Part shown: piece after piece, positions 1-5,483 of the stretch | Layout of the letters: every line of letters starts with the position of its first letter | How positions within the stretch are numbered: position 1 is the stretch's first letter | Assembly (NCBI GenBank): GCA_003252145.1 | Contig: QKDJ01000359.1 | Coordinates: 1 to 7,331, forward strand | Direction: 5' to 3' | Source of the DNA: Azovibrio restrictus | GTDB lineage: Bacteria; Pseudomonadota; Gammaproteobacteria; Burkholderiales; Rhodocyclaceae | DNA: 7,331 bases | Notes under the pieces: model-generated | Told to the model about the DNA's origin: nothing | What the model saw: only the letters and a program-made list of their open reading frames with translations | Database searches by the model: none | Position numbers and translations under genes: made by a program

Positions 1-58
1 CACGGGATGATGGCATCCTCAGGAAAATAACAAAGTAGTCGTTTTTTGGGAGGAAAAT

Positions 59-466
59 ATGTCGTTCATGCCATGGTCGGATGCCTTTGTGCTCGGGATC
101 GAATCCATTGATAGTCAGCACCGGTGGCTTGTGGATGCCACCAACAGGCTCCATGACCAGTTAAGTTCGGACCAGCCGGACTCCGCCGTTGTAGGTGAGG
201 TGCTGGAGGGGCTGGTGGACTACACCATGAATCACTTCATTCTGGAAGAAGACCTCTTCAATCGTCTGGGATATGAAGAAACCCCCGCTCATAAACAAGA
301 ACACGATGCCTTTACCAACAAGGCCATGAACCTCCTGCTCAATTTCGAGGGGGGCGAGCCGGTGACCCACGAGGTGATGGAATTCCTCAAGGATTGGCTC
401 CAGCACCACATCATGAAAGTGGATCGGGCCTATGTGCCCTTCCTGAAAGCTAACGGGGTCATGTAA
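59..466 (+). CDS. Bacteriohemerythrin (O2-binding non-haem di-iron protein)
   Basis: A 135-residue single-domain hemerythrin, the usual length for the bacterial family. The full di-iron ligand set is visible with canonical spacing: H21 (SQH), H59 and E63 (NHFILEE), H78 and H82 (HKQEH), H117 and D122 (HHIMKVD). The N-terminal W6 and the GIESIDSQH segment are also typical. There is no signal peptide or fused sensor domain, so it should be a soluble cytoplasmic protein. Known relatives bind O2 reversibly and are thought to deliver it to oxidases or buffer it in microaerobic cells. The start is supported by GGGAGG at 48-53, five bases before the ATG. The only upstream sequence is 58 nt, containing a small inverted repeat (GGATG...CATCC, 5-18) of unknown meaning. 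It converges on the PlcP-like gene and shows no functional tie to it. It could equally be an O2 or NO sensor component; the family call is firm and the physiological role is not. Confidence 0.93.
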   Translation: MSFMPWSDAFVLGIESIDSQHRWLVDATNRLHDQLSSDQPDSAVVGEVLEGLVDYTMNHFILEEDLFNRLGYEETPAHKQEHDAFTNKAMNLLLNFEGGEPVTHEVMEFLKDWLQHHIMKVDRAYVPFLKANGVM

Positions 467-475
467 TTCGGGGAT

Positions 476-500
476 GCCATCCCTGCCTGGCAGGGGTGGC
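476..500. terminator. GC-rich hairpin between convergent genes, possible bidirectional terminator
   Basis: An 11-bp stem (476-486 with 490-500, one G-U pair) closes on a 3-nt loop. It begins 10 nt after the hemerythrin stop and overlaps the stop codon of the minus-strand metallophosphoesterase gene. Neither side has a clear T tract, so it is not a textbook intrinsic terminator. It may instead protect mRNA 3' ends or pause polymerase between the two converging genes. Confidence 0.4.
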
Positions 501-1324
501 TAGAGTTCTGGTAGAGGGATGCCAGTCAATGGGGGGGCTGGGCTTTCTTCCTCTTCTTCTTGAGTGTTCTGGGACTGAGCCTGATGTACCGGGCTATGCC
601 AGTGCACCAGTTCCATACGACCGTCCTCATGCTCAATGATGGCGGTACAACTATCCACCCAGTCGCCACAGTTCAGGTAGGTCAGTCCCTGCATTTCGCG
701 GATGGTGGCCCAGTGGATATGGCCGCAGATGACCCCGTGCAATTCCCGCTGGCGTACTTCGTGGGCCACCGCATCCTCGAAGTCGAAAATGAAATTCACC
801 GCCTTTTTCACCTTGCGCTTGGCGTAGCCTGCCAGGGACCAGTAGCCCGGGCGGCGCAGTTTGCGGCGCATCCAGGACAGCACCATGTTGGCGCGTACCA
901 GTACGTTGTAGGCGACGTCACCCACCACGGCGATCCAGCGATGGCAGTAGGTAATCTGATCAAACTCGTCCCCGTGTACCAGCAGGTAGCGTCTGCCATC
1001 AGCCGCCTGGTGCACCCATTCCCGTTCCACGCGGATATCCCCGAAGGCTGTGCCCACGTACTCCCGTAGCGCTTCATCGTGATTGCCGGGAATCAGCATG
1101 ACCTTGTCCCCGTGTCGGGCACGGCGCAGGATTTTCTGGACTACGGTGTTCTGAGTGGGTGTCCAGTGGATACCCCGGCTCATGGCCCAGAAATCCACAA
1201 TGTCGCCCACCAGATACAGGTATTCCGAGGGGTATTCCTTGAGAAAGTCCAGCAAAGGTCCCGCCTGACAGGCACGGGTACCCAGATGCAGGTCGGAGAT
1301 GAAGATGGAGCGAACCTGGGGCAT
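500..1324 (-). CDS. plcP: PlcP-type calcineurin-like metallophosphoesterase (phospholipase C candidate; usually annotated UDP-2,3-diacylglucosamine diphosphatase)
   Basis: A 274-residue metallophosphoesterase with all the metal-binding blocks: D11-x-H13 (SDLHLGTR), G40-D41-x-x-D44 (GDIVDFW), G80-N81-H82-D83-E84, H117-G118-D119 and G201-H202-x-H204. E. coli-type LpxH has GNRD in the third block and is shorter; this protein has GNHDE, the YWSLAGY and VNFIFDFEDAVA segments and a GDWVDS block near residue 220. I recall these as features of the PlcP branch of COG2908, which hydrolyses phospholipids to diacylglycerol plus a phospho-headgroup during phosphate limitation. An acidic, proline-rich tail follows residue 250. 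The open frame extends upstream to 1441, but homology begins only at MPQVRSIFISDLHLG. The chosen ATG lies 4 nt after the GT4 stop, indicating translational coupling; only a weak GGA precedes it. A role in lipid A synthesis (LpxH or its analogue) remains the alternative. Confidence 0.8.
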   Translation of the reverse strand: MPQVRSIFISDLHLGTRACQAGPLLDFLKEYPSEYLYLVGDIVDFWAMSRGIHWTPTQNTVVQKILRRARHGDKVMLIPGNHDEALREYVGTAFGDIRVEREWVHQAADGRRYLLVHGDEFDQITYCHRWIAVVGDVAYNVLVRANMVLSWMRRKLRRPGYWSLAGYAKRKVKKAVNFIFDFEDAVAHEVRQRELHGVICGHIHWATIREMQGLTYLNCGDWVDSCTAIIEHEDGRMELVHWHSPVHQAQSQNTQEEEEESPAPPLTGIPLPEL

Positions 1325-1328
1325 GGGT

Positions 1329-2558
1329 TTAGTCCGGTGCAATCTGCAGGAAATGTTGTTCCTGGCTGGGCATGCGCTGGTGGCGCCGCACGATATGCAT
1401 GAAGGCGCCTTCCAGCCCGTCGTGAATGCATTCCCAATCAATGGGTTCGACCCGGTCCCGGGCGGCTTTGCCCAGGTTTTGGCGTAATCCGCTGTCTTGG
1501 GCTAACCGGCAGGCTGCGCCGATGAATTGGGCTTCATGACCCGGTTCGGCCAGTAGGCCGGATTGCCCGTCTTCAATGACTTCGGCGGCTGCGGCACAAC
1601 GGTAGGCCACCACGGGTAATCCGCTGGACATGGCTTCCAGGGTTACATTGCCGAAGGTTTCCGTCAGGCTGGGAAACAGGAAAATGTCTCCAGAAGCATA
1701 GTGGGCTGCCAGATCTTCCCCCGTGCGCATGCCGGAAAAATGGGTTTCCGGCCAGGCTTGAGCCAGGGTTTTTCGGGCTGGACCGTCGCCGACCAGGATC
1801 AATTTTGCGTCCGGATTGATCTCTCGGATGGCCTGGAAGGCCTTCAGGGCTAGCGGTAGATTCTTTTCCGGAGCCAGACGGCTGATGGCGAGTACGGCCA
1901 GCCCTCCAGGAGCAATACCCCATTCCCTGCGTAACATTTCCGAGCGGCGGGCCGGGTTGTAGAGGGTACGGTCCACTCCTCGGGCCAGTACATGCAGATT
2001 GGCATAACCCTGGCGCCCCAGGTCTCTGGCCATTTCTGCGGTCGGAACAAAGGTGGCGGCCGTACGATTGTGGAAGCGCTTCAGGTAGCCTGCCACGGGT
2101 TTTTTCAACCAGCCCATGCCGTAATGGCGGCTGTAGTGGTCGAAATTGGTGTGGAATCCGGACGTGACAGGCAGTTTGAGCTTGCGGGCTGCTGCTACAG
2201 CAGACCAGCCCAGGGGACCTTCCGTGGCCACGTGCACCAGATCAGGCCGATTGGCCTGCCAGAGTTGTACCAGACGGGACTGGAGCGGCAGGCCGAACTT
2301 AAGGCCGCCGTAGCGAGGAATGGGTACCCCCAAGGCCAGGGTTTCCTGAAAATGCGCTTCCTGGCTGGGGGTGTCCTGTACGCCCTGGCGTGGGCGTACC
2401 AGTTGAATGGAATGCCCCCGGGCCAGCAGCCCATTGACCATGCGACCCATGGTCATGGCGACGCCATTGACTTCCGGGGGGAAGGTTTCAGTCACCATGG
2501 CCACCCGCAGGCGGGGCGATTTGGTCAGGTGCTGGATGATGATGTCGTCTTGGTTCAT
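1329..2558 (-). CDS. GT4-family glycosyltransferase (GT-B fold), Agt/SqdX-like glycolipid synthase candidate
   Basis: A 409-residue GT-B enzyme. The N-terminal domain opens with LRVAMVTETFPPEVNGVAMT, the acceptor-side Rossmann strand and glycine loop, and later has HVATEGPLG and FHTNFDHY. The C-terminal donor domain shows SRLAPEKN with R227 and K232 (diphosphate contacts), VGDGPAR, and the GT4 E-x7-E pair E300 and E308 (ETFGNVTLEAM). No membrane segment is visible; such enzymes act at the inner face of the cytoplasmic membrane. The family includes Agt, SqdX and mannosyltransferases that glycosylate diacylglycerol or phosphatidylinositol. Its 4-nt spacing to the PlcP-like gene mirrors the plcP-agt pairing known from phosphate-stressed bacteria. 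The start is ambiguous: in-frame TTG 2588 and ATGs 2576, 2567 and 2558 exist. I chose 2558 because GAGGT precedes it, although that spacing is short. Donor sugar and acceptor cannot be read from the sequence. Confidence 0.82.
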   Translation of the reverse strand: MNQDDIIIQHLTKSPRLRVAMVTETFPPEVNGVAMTMGRMVNGLLARGHSIQLVRPRQGVQDTPSQEAHFQETLALGVPIPRYGGLKFGLPLQSRLVQLWQANRPDLVHVATEGPLGWSAVAAARKLKLPVTSGFHTNFDHYSRHYGMGWLKKPVAGYLKRFHNRTAATFVPTAEMARDLGRQGYANLHVLARGVDRTLYNPARRSEMLRREWGIAPGGLAVLAISRLAPEKNLPLALKAFQAIREINPDAKLILVGDGPARKTLAQAWPETHFSGMRTGEDLAAHYASGDIFLFPSLTETFGNVTLEAMSSGLPVVAYRCAAAAEVIEDGQSGLLAEPGHEAQFIGAACRLAQDSGLRQNLGKAARDRVEPIDWECIHDGLEGAFMHIVRRHQRMPSQEQHFLQIAPD

Positions 2559-2561
2559 GTA

Positions 2562-2580
2562 CCTCATGTTGTCCATGAGG
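2562..2580 (-). promoter_or_regulatory. Hairpin over the ribosome-binding site of the first GT4 gene
   Basis: In the mRNA sense, CCUCAUG and CAUGAGG form a perfect 7-bp stem around a 5-nt loop (GACAA), extendable by one G-U pair. The 3' arm contains the GAGG that serves the ATG at 2558, and the 5' arm carries the matching CCUC, so folding would hide the ribosome-binding site. It could instead be a DNA operator dyad. If translation starts at an upstream codon the stem would lie inside the coding region. Confidence 0.45.
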
Positions 2581-2581
2581 C

Positions 2582-2610
2582 AAGACAAGTGATTGACGGT
2601 TTTATGATAA
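2582..2610 (-). promoter_or_regulatory. PHO-box-like array of three 11-bp direct repeats
   Basis: On the minus strand TTATCAT-AAAA-CCGTCAA (2610-2593) matches the PhoB half-site CTGTCAT at 5 of 7 positions twice and has the exact AAAA spacer of the enterobacterial consensus. A third element in the same 11-bp phase, TTGTCTT (2588-2582), also matches 5 of 7. The array lies 24 nt upstream of the chosen GT4 start and 57 nt after the dgkA stop. I see no good -10 at the usual distance, so this is weaker than the box at 5410-5427. Confidence 0.42.
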
Positions 2611-2667
2611 TTTTTTGAACGGGGGTATCGTTTTATGTGGCGTTATCCTTTGGGTGGTCCTGCGTGA

Positions 2668-3090
2668 TCACAGGACACCATAGCTTTCTAACAGAACCAG
2701 GCTCCAGACCAGCGTCACGTTGATCAGGCTCACCAGTACGGCAGCGCTGCCGATATCCTTGGCACGTTTTGCCAGGCGATGGTTTTCCAGGGAAACCCGG
2801 TCTACCGTGGCTTCGATGGCGGAGTTGAGTAGTTCCACCACCAGCACCAAGAGTACGCTGCCCATCATCAGGGCCCTGCCTATGCCCGTGGCAGGCAGGA
2901 ACAGGGCCAGGGGCAACATCAAGGTAGCAAGTAATACTTCCTGGCGAAAGGCATCTTCATGCCGATAGGCTGCCTTCAAACCTTCCAGGGAATAATGCAG
3001 GGCATTCCATACCCGGCGCAGGCCTGTTTTGCCTTTGAAGGGGCTTTCATGAGTGGTGCTGTCCAGACCGGAAGGCGGGGGTGTGGTCAC
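2668..3090 (-). CDS. dgkA: Diacylglycerol kinase (DgkA, integral membrane)
   Basis: A 140-residue prokaryotic diacylglycerol kinase, which phosphorylates diacylglycerol to phosphatidic acid with ATP in the inner membrane. The signature VVELLNSAIEATVDRV (about 84-99) and AKDIGSAAV (110-118) are intact. Residues aligning with the E. coli active site are present at identical spacing: E45 and E51 (HEDAFRQE), E86, N89, E93, D97, K111 and D112. Three membrane segments fall near 52-67, 73-91 and 115-135. The protein is about 18 residues longer than E. coli DgkA because of a polar, Pro/Thr-rich N-terminus. The GTG start is well supported by AAGGAG at 3103-3098 with 7-nt spacing. It lies 109 nt upstream of the GT4 gene on the same strand, so it may be the first gene of a lipid operon or a separate unit. 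It would return diacylglycerol to phospholipid synthesis. Confidence 0.95.
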   Translation of the reverse strand: MTTPPPSGLDSTTHESPFKGKTGLRRVWNALHYSLEGLKAAYRHEDAFRQEVLLATLMLPLALFLPATGIGRALMMGSVLLVLVVELLNSAIEATVDRVSLENHRLAKRAKDIGSAAVLVSLINVTLVWSLVLLESYGVL

Positions 3091-3097
3091 GAGCTTT

Positions 3098-3103
3098 CTC
3101 CTT
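3098..3103 (-). promoter_or_regulatory. Ribosome-binding site fixing the GTG start of dgkA
   Basis: AAGGAG on the minus strand, 7 nt before GTG at 3090-3088. No ATG lies nearby in frame, so this site decides the start. Confidence 0.85.
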
Positions 3104-3158
3104 GCTTGGCAAAGTGCTCAAGGCTAATGACCCACCATTGAATATTTGTGGTGCTTTC

Positions 3159-3176
3159 ATGACGCAGTGAAGACAC
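3159..3176 (-). promoter_or_regulatory. Weak PHO-box-like sequence upstream of dgkA
   Basis: GTGTCTT-CACT-GCGTCAT reads toward dgkA and matches the CTGTCAT half-site at 5 of 7 positions in each repeat, with correct 11-bp phasing. An AATATT lies about 12 nt downstream as a possible -10. By a rough hand estimate, a match of this quality is expected by chance about once in several intergenic regions of this size, so it counts only as support for the better boxes. Confidence 0.2.
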
Positions 3177-3185
3177 TTGTCAGAC

Positions 3186-3220
3186 TTGCCCCTACTGCCG
3201 TAACGGGTTAAAAATACGGC
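3186..3220 (+). promoter_or_regulatory. Candidate dps promoter overlapping a GCCGTA-N12-TACGGC dyad
   Basis: TTGCCC (3186-3191), a 17-nt spacer and TAAAAA (3209-3214) give a modest sigma-70-like pair upstream of dps. A perfect 6-bp inverted repeat, GCCGTA (3197-3202) and TACGGC (3215-3220), straddles the -10 and could be an operator or a leader hairpin. The rest of the 187-nt dgkA/dps gap holds a CACCA-N11-TGGTG repeat (3133-3153) and the palindrome CGGCTAGCCG (3226-3235), neither of assigned function. Confidence 0.3.
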
Positions 3221-3277
3221 TTGTCCGGCTAGCCGCCGCCACCGGAACAGCCTATATCCATCACAAGGAGTGCAGTC

Positions 3278-3904
3278 ATGCCCAAAAGTGTTGCCCCTAA
3301 AAGTGCTTCCGCCAAAACTGCTGCTGCCAAGCCAGCCGCAACCAAGACTGCTGCAGCCAGCAAGCCTGCCGCCGCCAAGCCCGTAGCACCTAAGAAAGTT
3401 GCCGCCAAGCCTGCTGCTGTGAGCAAGCCCGCTACTGCTATCGATATCGGTATCAATGACAAGGATCGCGCCAAGATCGTGGAGGGTCTGTCCCACCTGC
3501 TGGCCGATACCTATACCCTGTATCTGAAGACCCATAACTTCCACTGGAATGTGACGGGTCCCATGTTCAATACCCTGCACCTCATGTTCGAGGCCCAGTA
3601 CAACGAGCTGGCTCTGGCTGTGGATCTGATCGCCGAACGTATCCGTGCCCTGGGCTACCCCGCTCCCGGTACCTACAGTGAGTTTGCCAAGCTGACTTCC
3701 ATTCCCGAACCCAAGGGTGTGCCTAAGGCTGAAGCCATGATCGCCCAGTTGGTAGAAGGGCAGGAGGCCGTGGTGCGTACCGCTCGCAATATGTTCCCCG
3801 CTGTGGATGCGGCCAATGATGAGCCCACGGCTGACCTGCTGACCCAGCGTATGCAAGTGCATGAAAAGACGGCCTGGATGCTGCGCAGCCTGCTGGAAGC
3901 CTGA
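3278..3904 (+). CDS. dps: Dps family DNA-binding ferritin with long Ala/Lys/Pro N-terminal tail
   Basis: A 208-residue Dps-type mini-ferritin. The globular domain (about 60-208) carries the inter-subunit ferroxidase ligands at family spacing: H89 (FHWNVTG), H101 (LHLMFE), E105 (Asp in E. coli), D116 and E120 (VDLIAERI). Such proteins form 12-mers that oxidise Fe(II) with H2O2, store iron and compact DNA. Residues 1-54 are almost entirely Ala, Lys, Pro, Ser and Thr with about 11 lysines, the first five exactly five residues apart (3, 8, 13, 18, 23). This is far longer than the short lysine tail of E. coli Dps and resembles histone H1-like tails, so strong DNA binding is likely. AAGGAG at 3265-3270, 7 nt before the ATG, fixes the start. 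It is apparently monocistronic, diverging from dgkA, with its own terminator. Peroxide or stationary-phase control is plausible but not shown by the sequence. Confidence 0.95.
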   Translation: MPKSVAPKSASAKTAAAKPAATKTAAASKPAAAKPVAPKKVAAKPAAVSKPATAIDIGINDKDRAKIVEGLSHLLADTYTLYLKTHNFHWNVTGPMFNTLHLMFEAQYNELALAVDLIAERIRALGYPAPGTYSEFAKLTSIPEPKGVPKAEAMIAQLVEGQEAVVRTARNMFPAVDAANDEPTADLLTQRMQVHEKTAWMLRSLLEA

Positions 3905-3926
3905 TCTTTCAGGCGCTGAACGACAA

Positions 3927-3961
3927 AAAGGGCGGGGGATACCCCGCCCTTTCTGCTTTTT
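3927..3961 (+). terminator. Strong rho-independent terminator of dps
   Basis: An 11-bp GC-rich stem (3927-3937 with 3942-3952) with a GATA loop starts 22 nt after the dps stop, followed after CTGC by five Ts (3957-3961). The preceding A run means the stem could also work weakly on the minus strand. Outer arms ACAAAAAG (3923-3930) and CTTTTTGT (3956-3963) are complementary too, giving an alternative fold. Confidence 0.88.
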
Positions 3962-4086
3962 GTGTGCCGGGCAGATGCGTGCCTGCCGGGCTTGGTGGCT
4001 GGGTGTCCAGCCGGTTTCTCTGTCAGGATCGGGGCCGGTCGCTCCAGGAGAGAGCTGGATTGACCACTTGATCCTTGCGGTTATTG

Positions 4087-4100
4087 TCCCGGGCCCGGGA
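4087..4100. repeat. 14-bp perfect palindrome in the dps/GT4 intergenic gap
   Basis: TCCCGGGCCCGGGA is its own reverse complement. It sits 45 nt beyond the GT4 stop, in the 183-nt stretch between the dps terminator and the second GT4 gene, which otherwise holds only a GGCTGG-GTGT-CCAGCC hairpin (3997-4012). No T tract follows on either strand, so I do not call it a terminator. Confidence 0.4.
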
Positions 4101-4144
4101 GTTCAGGGCCAATTGTTTCTCTCCATGCCGGAAATAGGCACAGG

Positions 4145-5365
4145 CTATTGGGTATTCAGGGCTCGGGGCAGGGGGCCGGAGAGAGTGGGAGGCGCGGGGT
4201 GATGTTGGGCCTCTGGATTTGCCAGACGGCGATAGAAATGAGCCAGCCGACTGGCCATGGCTTGATCTGACCACTCATCGGCATAGCTTCGGGCTTCCTG
4301 GGCCATGAGTCGGAGTGCATGGCCATCACTGAGCAGGGCTGCCATTTGCAGGCCGAAGTCGGTGGATTGCTCCGCACCAATACGGCAGCCTCGTTCCGGC
4401 TCCAGAATGTCCGTGGTGCCCATGGCAGACAAGGCCAGTACCGGTAGACCGGAGGCCATGGCTTCCAGTAGGACCAGCCCCTGGGTTTCGGTACGGGAGG
4501 CAAAGACGAACAGGTCTGCTCCCGCATAGGCATCCGGCAAGGCTTGTGTCCGGTCCAGATAACCCAGGAACAGGATGTTCTGGGCCAGCCCGGCCAGTCG
4601 GGCTTCCTTTTCCAGGGCCGGGCGAGCCGGACCTTCGCCGGTGATGACCAGCAGAATGTCCGGGTTTTGGGCGTGGGCGCTTTGCAGAGCCTTGATCAGG
4701 AAATCGATATTTTTTTCATGGGCGACCCGTCCGACAAACAGGGCGACCGGACGGTCCGGGGCAATCTGGTGACGGGCACGGAACCCCTGGCGATCCCCTT
4801 GGGAGAAACGTTGCAGGGGGATGCCCGTGGGCAGGATTTCCAGAGGGGTCGTAACTCCATATTCCTGCAGGCGCGAGGCCATGGCACGAGAGGGAACAAT
4901 GACTCCAGCCAACTCATTGCACTGCTTGCGGGAGTAGCGACGGGCCAAGCCCCGCAGCCATTCCCGGGGCAGGAAGGGAATGTAGTGGTAGAGATATTCC
5001 TCGAACAGGGTGTGATAGGTGGCCAGGGCCGGAATGCCCAGCTGGCGGGCCAGGGCGACCCCCGCATAGTGGGCGGCAAAGGGGGTCTGGATGTGGATCA
5101 GGTCATACCCTTCCTTTTCCAGCTGGGGGGCCAGGGACATGGCGGCCCGGTAGGACATCAGGCGATCTTCCGGGTCCATGGGGATACGGCTGGCGGGCAA
5201 TCGCAGCAATTCCAAGGGTTCGTCCGCGTCTTCCGTTCCGTAGCGGGGCGCCATCAGTGTGACTGCCACACCCTGGTCGCTCAGGCATTTGCGGAAGGTT
5301 TCAATGGATGTGGATACCCCGTTTACCCGGGGGAAATACACATCAGAAATCATGAGAACGCGCAT
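4145..5365 (-). CDS. GT4-family glycosyltransferase, diacylglycerol glucosyltransferase-like
   Basis: A 406-residue GT-B glycosyltransferase. The N-terminal strand MRVLMISDVYFPRVNGVSTS begins at the chosen start. Y117-H118-T119-L-F-E-E-Y followed by YHYIPFLP (to about 133) resembles the acceptor-side motif of 1,2-diacylglycerol 3-glucosyltransferases and related membrane-lipid enzymes. The donor domain has VGRVAHEKN with R213 and K218, ITGEGPAR (241-248) and the E-x7-E pair E293 and E301 (ETQGLVLLEAM). It has no membrane span and is probably peripheral at the inner membrane. Longer in-frame starts exist (TTG 5416, ATG 5395), but the conserved family start and a PHO box at 5427-5410 with a possible -10 at 5399-5394 favour the ATG at 5365, although its ribosome-binding site (AGG, 9-nt spacing) is weak. 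It is transcribed alone, divergent from the CHAD gene. Similarity to the first GT4 is at family level only. The sugar and the lipid specificity are inferred. Confidence 0.83.
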   Translation of the reverse strand: MRVLMISDVYFPRVNGVSTSIETFRKCLSDQGVAVTLMAPRYGTEDADEPLELLRLPASRIPMDPEDRLMSYRAAMSLAPQLEKEGYDLIHIQTPFAAHYAGVALARQLGIPALATYHTLFEEYLYHYIPFLPREWLRGLARRYSRKQCNELAGVIVPSRAMASRLQEYGVTTPLEILPTGIPLQRFSQGDRQGFRARHQIAPDRPVALFVGRVAHEKNIDFLIKALQSAHAQNPDILLVITGEGPARPALEKEARLAGLAQNILFLGYLDRTQALPDAYAGADLFVFASRTETQGLVLLEAMASGLPVLALSAMGTTDILEPERGCRIGAEQSTDFGLQMAALLSDGHALRLMAQEARSYADEWSDQAMASRLAHFYRRLANPEAQHHPAPPTLSGPLPRALNTQ

Positions 5366-5393
5366 GTCAGGGGGCCTGGATTCAAATTCATGC

Positions 5394-5427
5394 ATCCTAG
5401 TGATCCCGTATGACAACTTGACGACAG
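5394..5427 (-). promoter_or_regulatory. PHO box and -10 upstream of the second GT4 gene
   Basis: On the minus strand CTGTCGT-CAAG-TTGTCAT (5427-5410) is a two-repeat PhoB site matching the CTGTCAT half-site at 6 of 7 positions in each repeat, with the 4-nt spacer that gives 11-bp phasing. TAGGAT (5399-5394, 4 of 6 to TATAAT) follows after exactly 10 nt, the arrangement of PhoB-activated promoters that lack a good -35. Transcription would begin near 5386, leaving a leader of about 20 nt before the ATG at 5365. Confidence 0.65.
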
Positions 5428-5483
5428 TCTAATGTTCTCATCAGCTGGCGGGGTGCCTTGCGCAGGCGTATCATTCGCCTATT

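Noticed and set aside
1325..1441. Extension of the PlcP-like protein to an upstream start at 1441
   Set aside because: The extra 39 residues are Cys-rich, unlike the family, and lie entirely over the end of the GT4 coding sequence; the conserved start is the ATG at 1324.
1992..2618. Plus-strand open frame of 208 codons opposite the first GT4 gene
   Set aside because: No recognisable domain and no ribosome-binding site that I could see; it is the complement of conserved GT4 coding sequence.
2649..2680. Hairpin GTCCTG...CAGGAC around the dgkA stop as a terminator
   Set aside because: Short stem with a bulge and no T tract on the minus strand; read-through into the GT4 gene remains possible.
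3047..3862. Long minus-strand open frame (271 codons) opposite dps
   Set aside because: It is antisense to a gene with all Dps ligands, a good ribosome-binding site and a terminator; its His/Gly-rich translation matches no family and it also overlaps the dgkA start region.
3997..4012. GGCTGG-GTGT-CCAGCC hairpin as a terminator
   Set aside because: Only a 6-bp stem with a mixed T/C tail on the plus strand, about 35 nt past an already strong terminator, and no T tract on the minus strand.
4023..4274. Minus-strand open frame of 83 codons spanning the end of the second GT4 gene and part of the gap
   Set aside because: The upstream half is a shadow of GT4 and the remainder (to 4023) has no known motif or start signal, so neither a separate gene nor a frameshifted GT4 tail can be supported.
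4544..5413. Plus-strand open frame of 289 codons opposite the second GT4 gene
   Set aside because: Low-complexity Gly/Gln-rich translation typical of a shadow frame in GC-rich DNA; the minus-strand frame carries the complete GT4 motifs.
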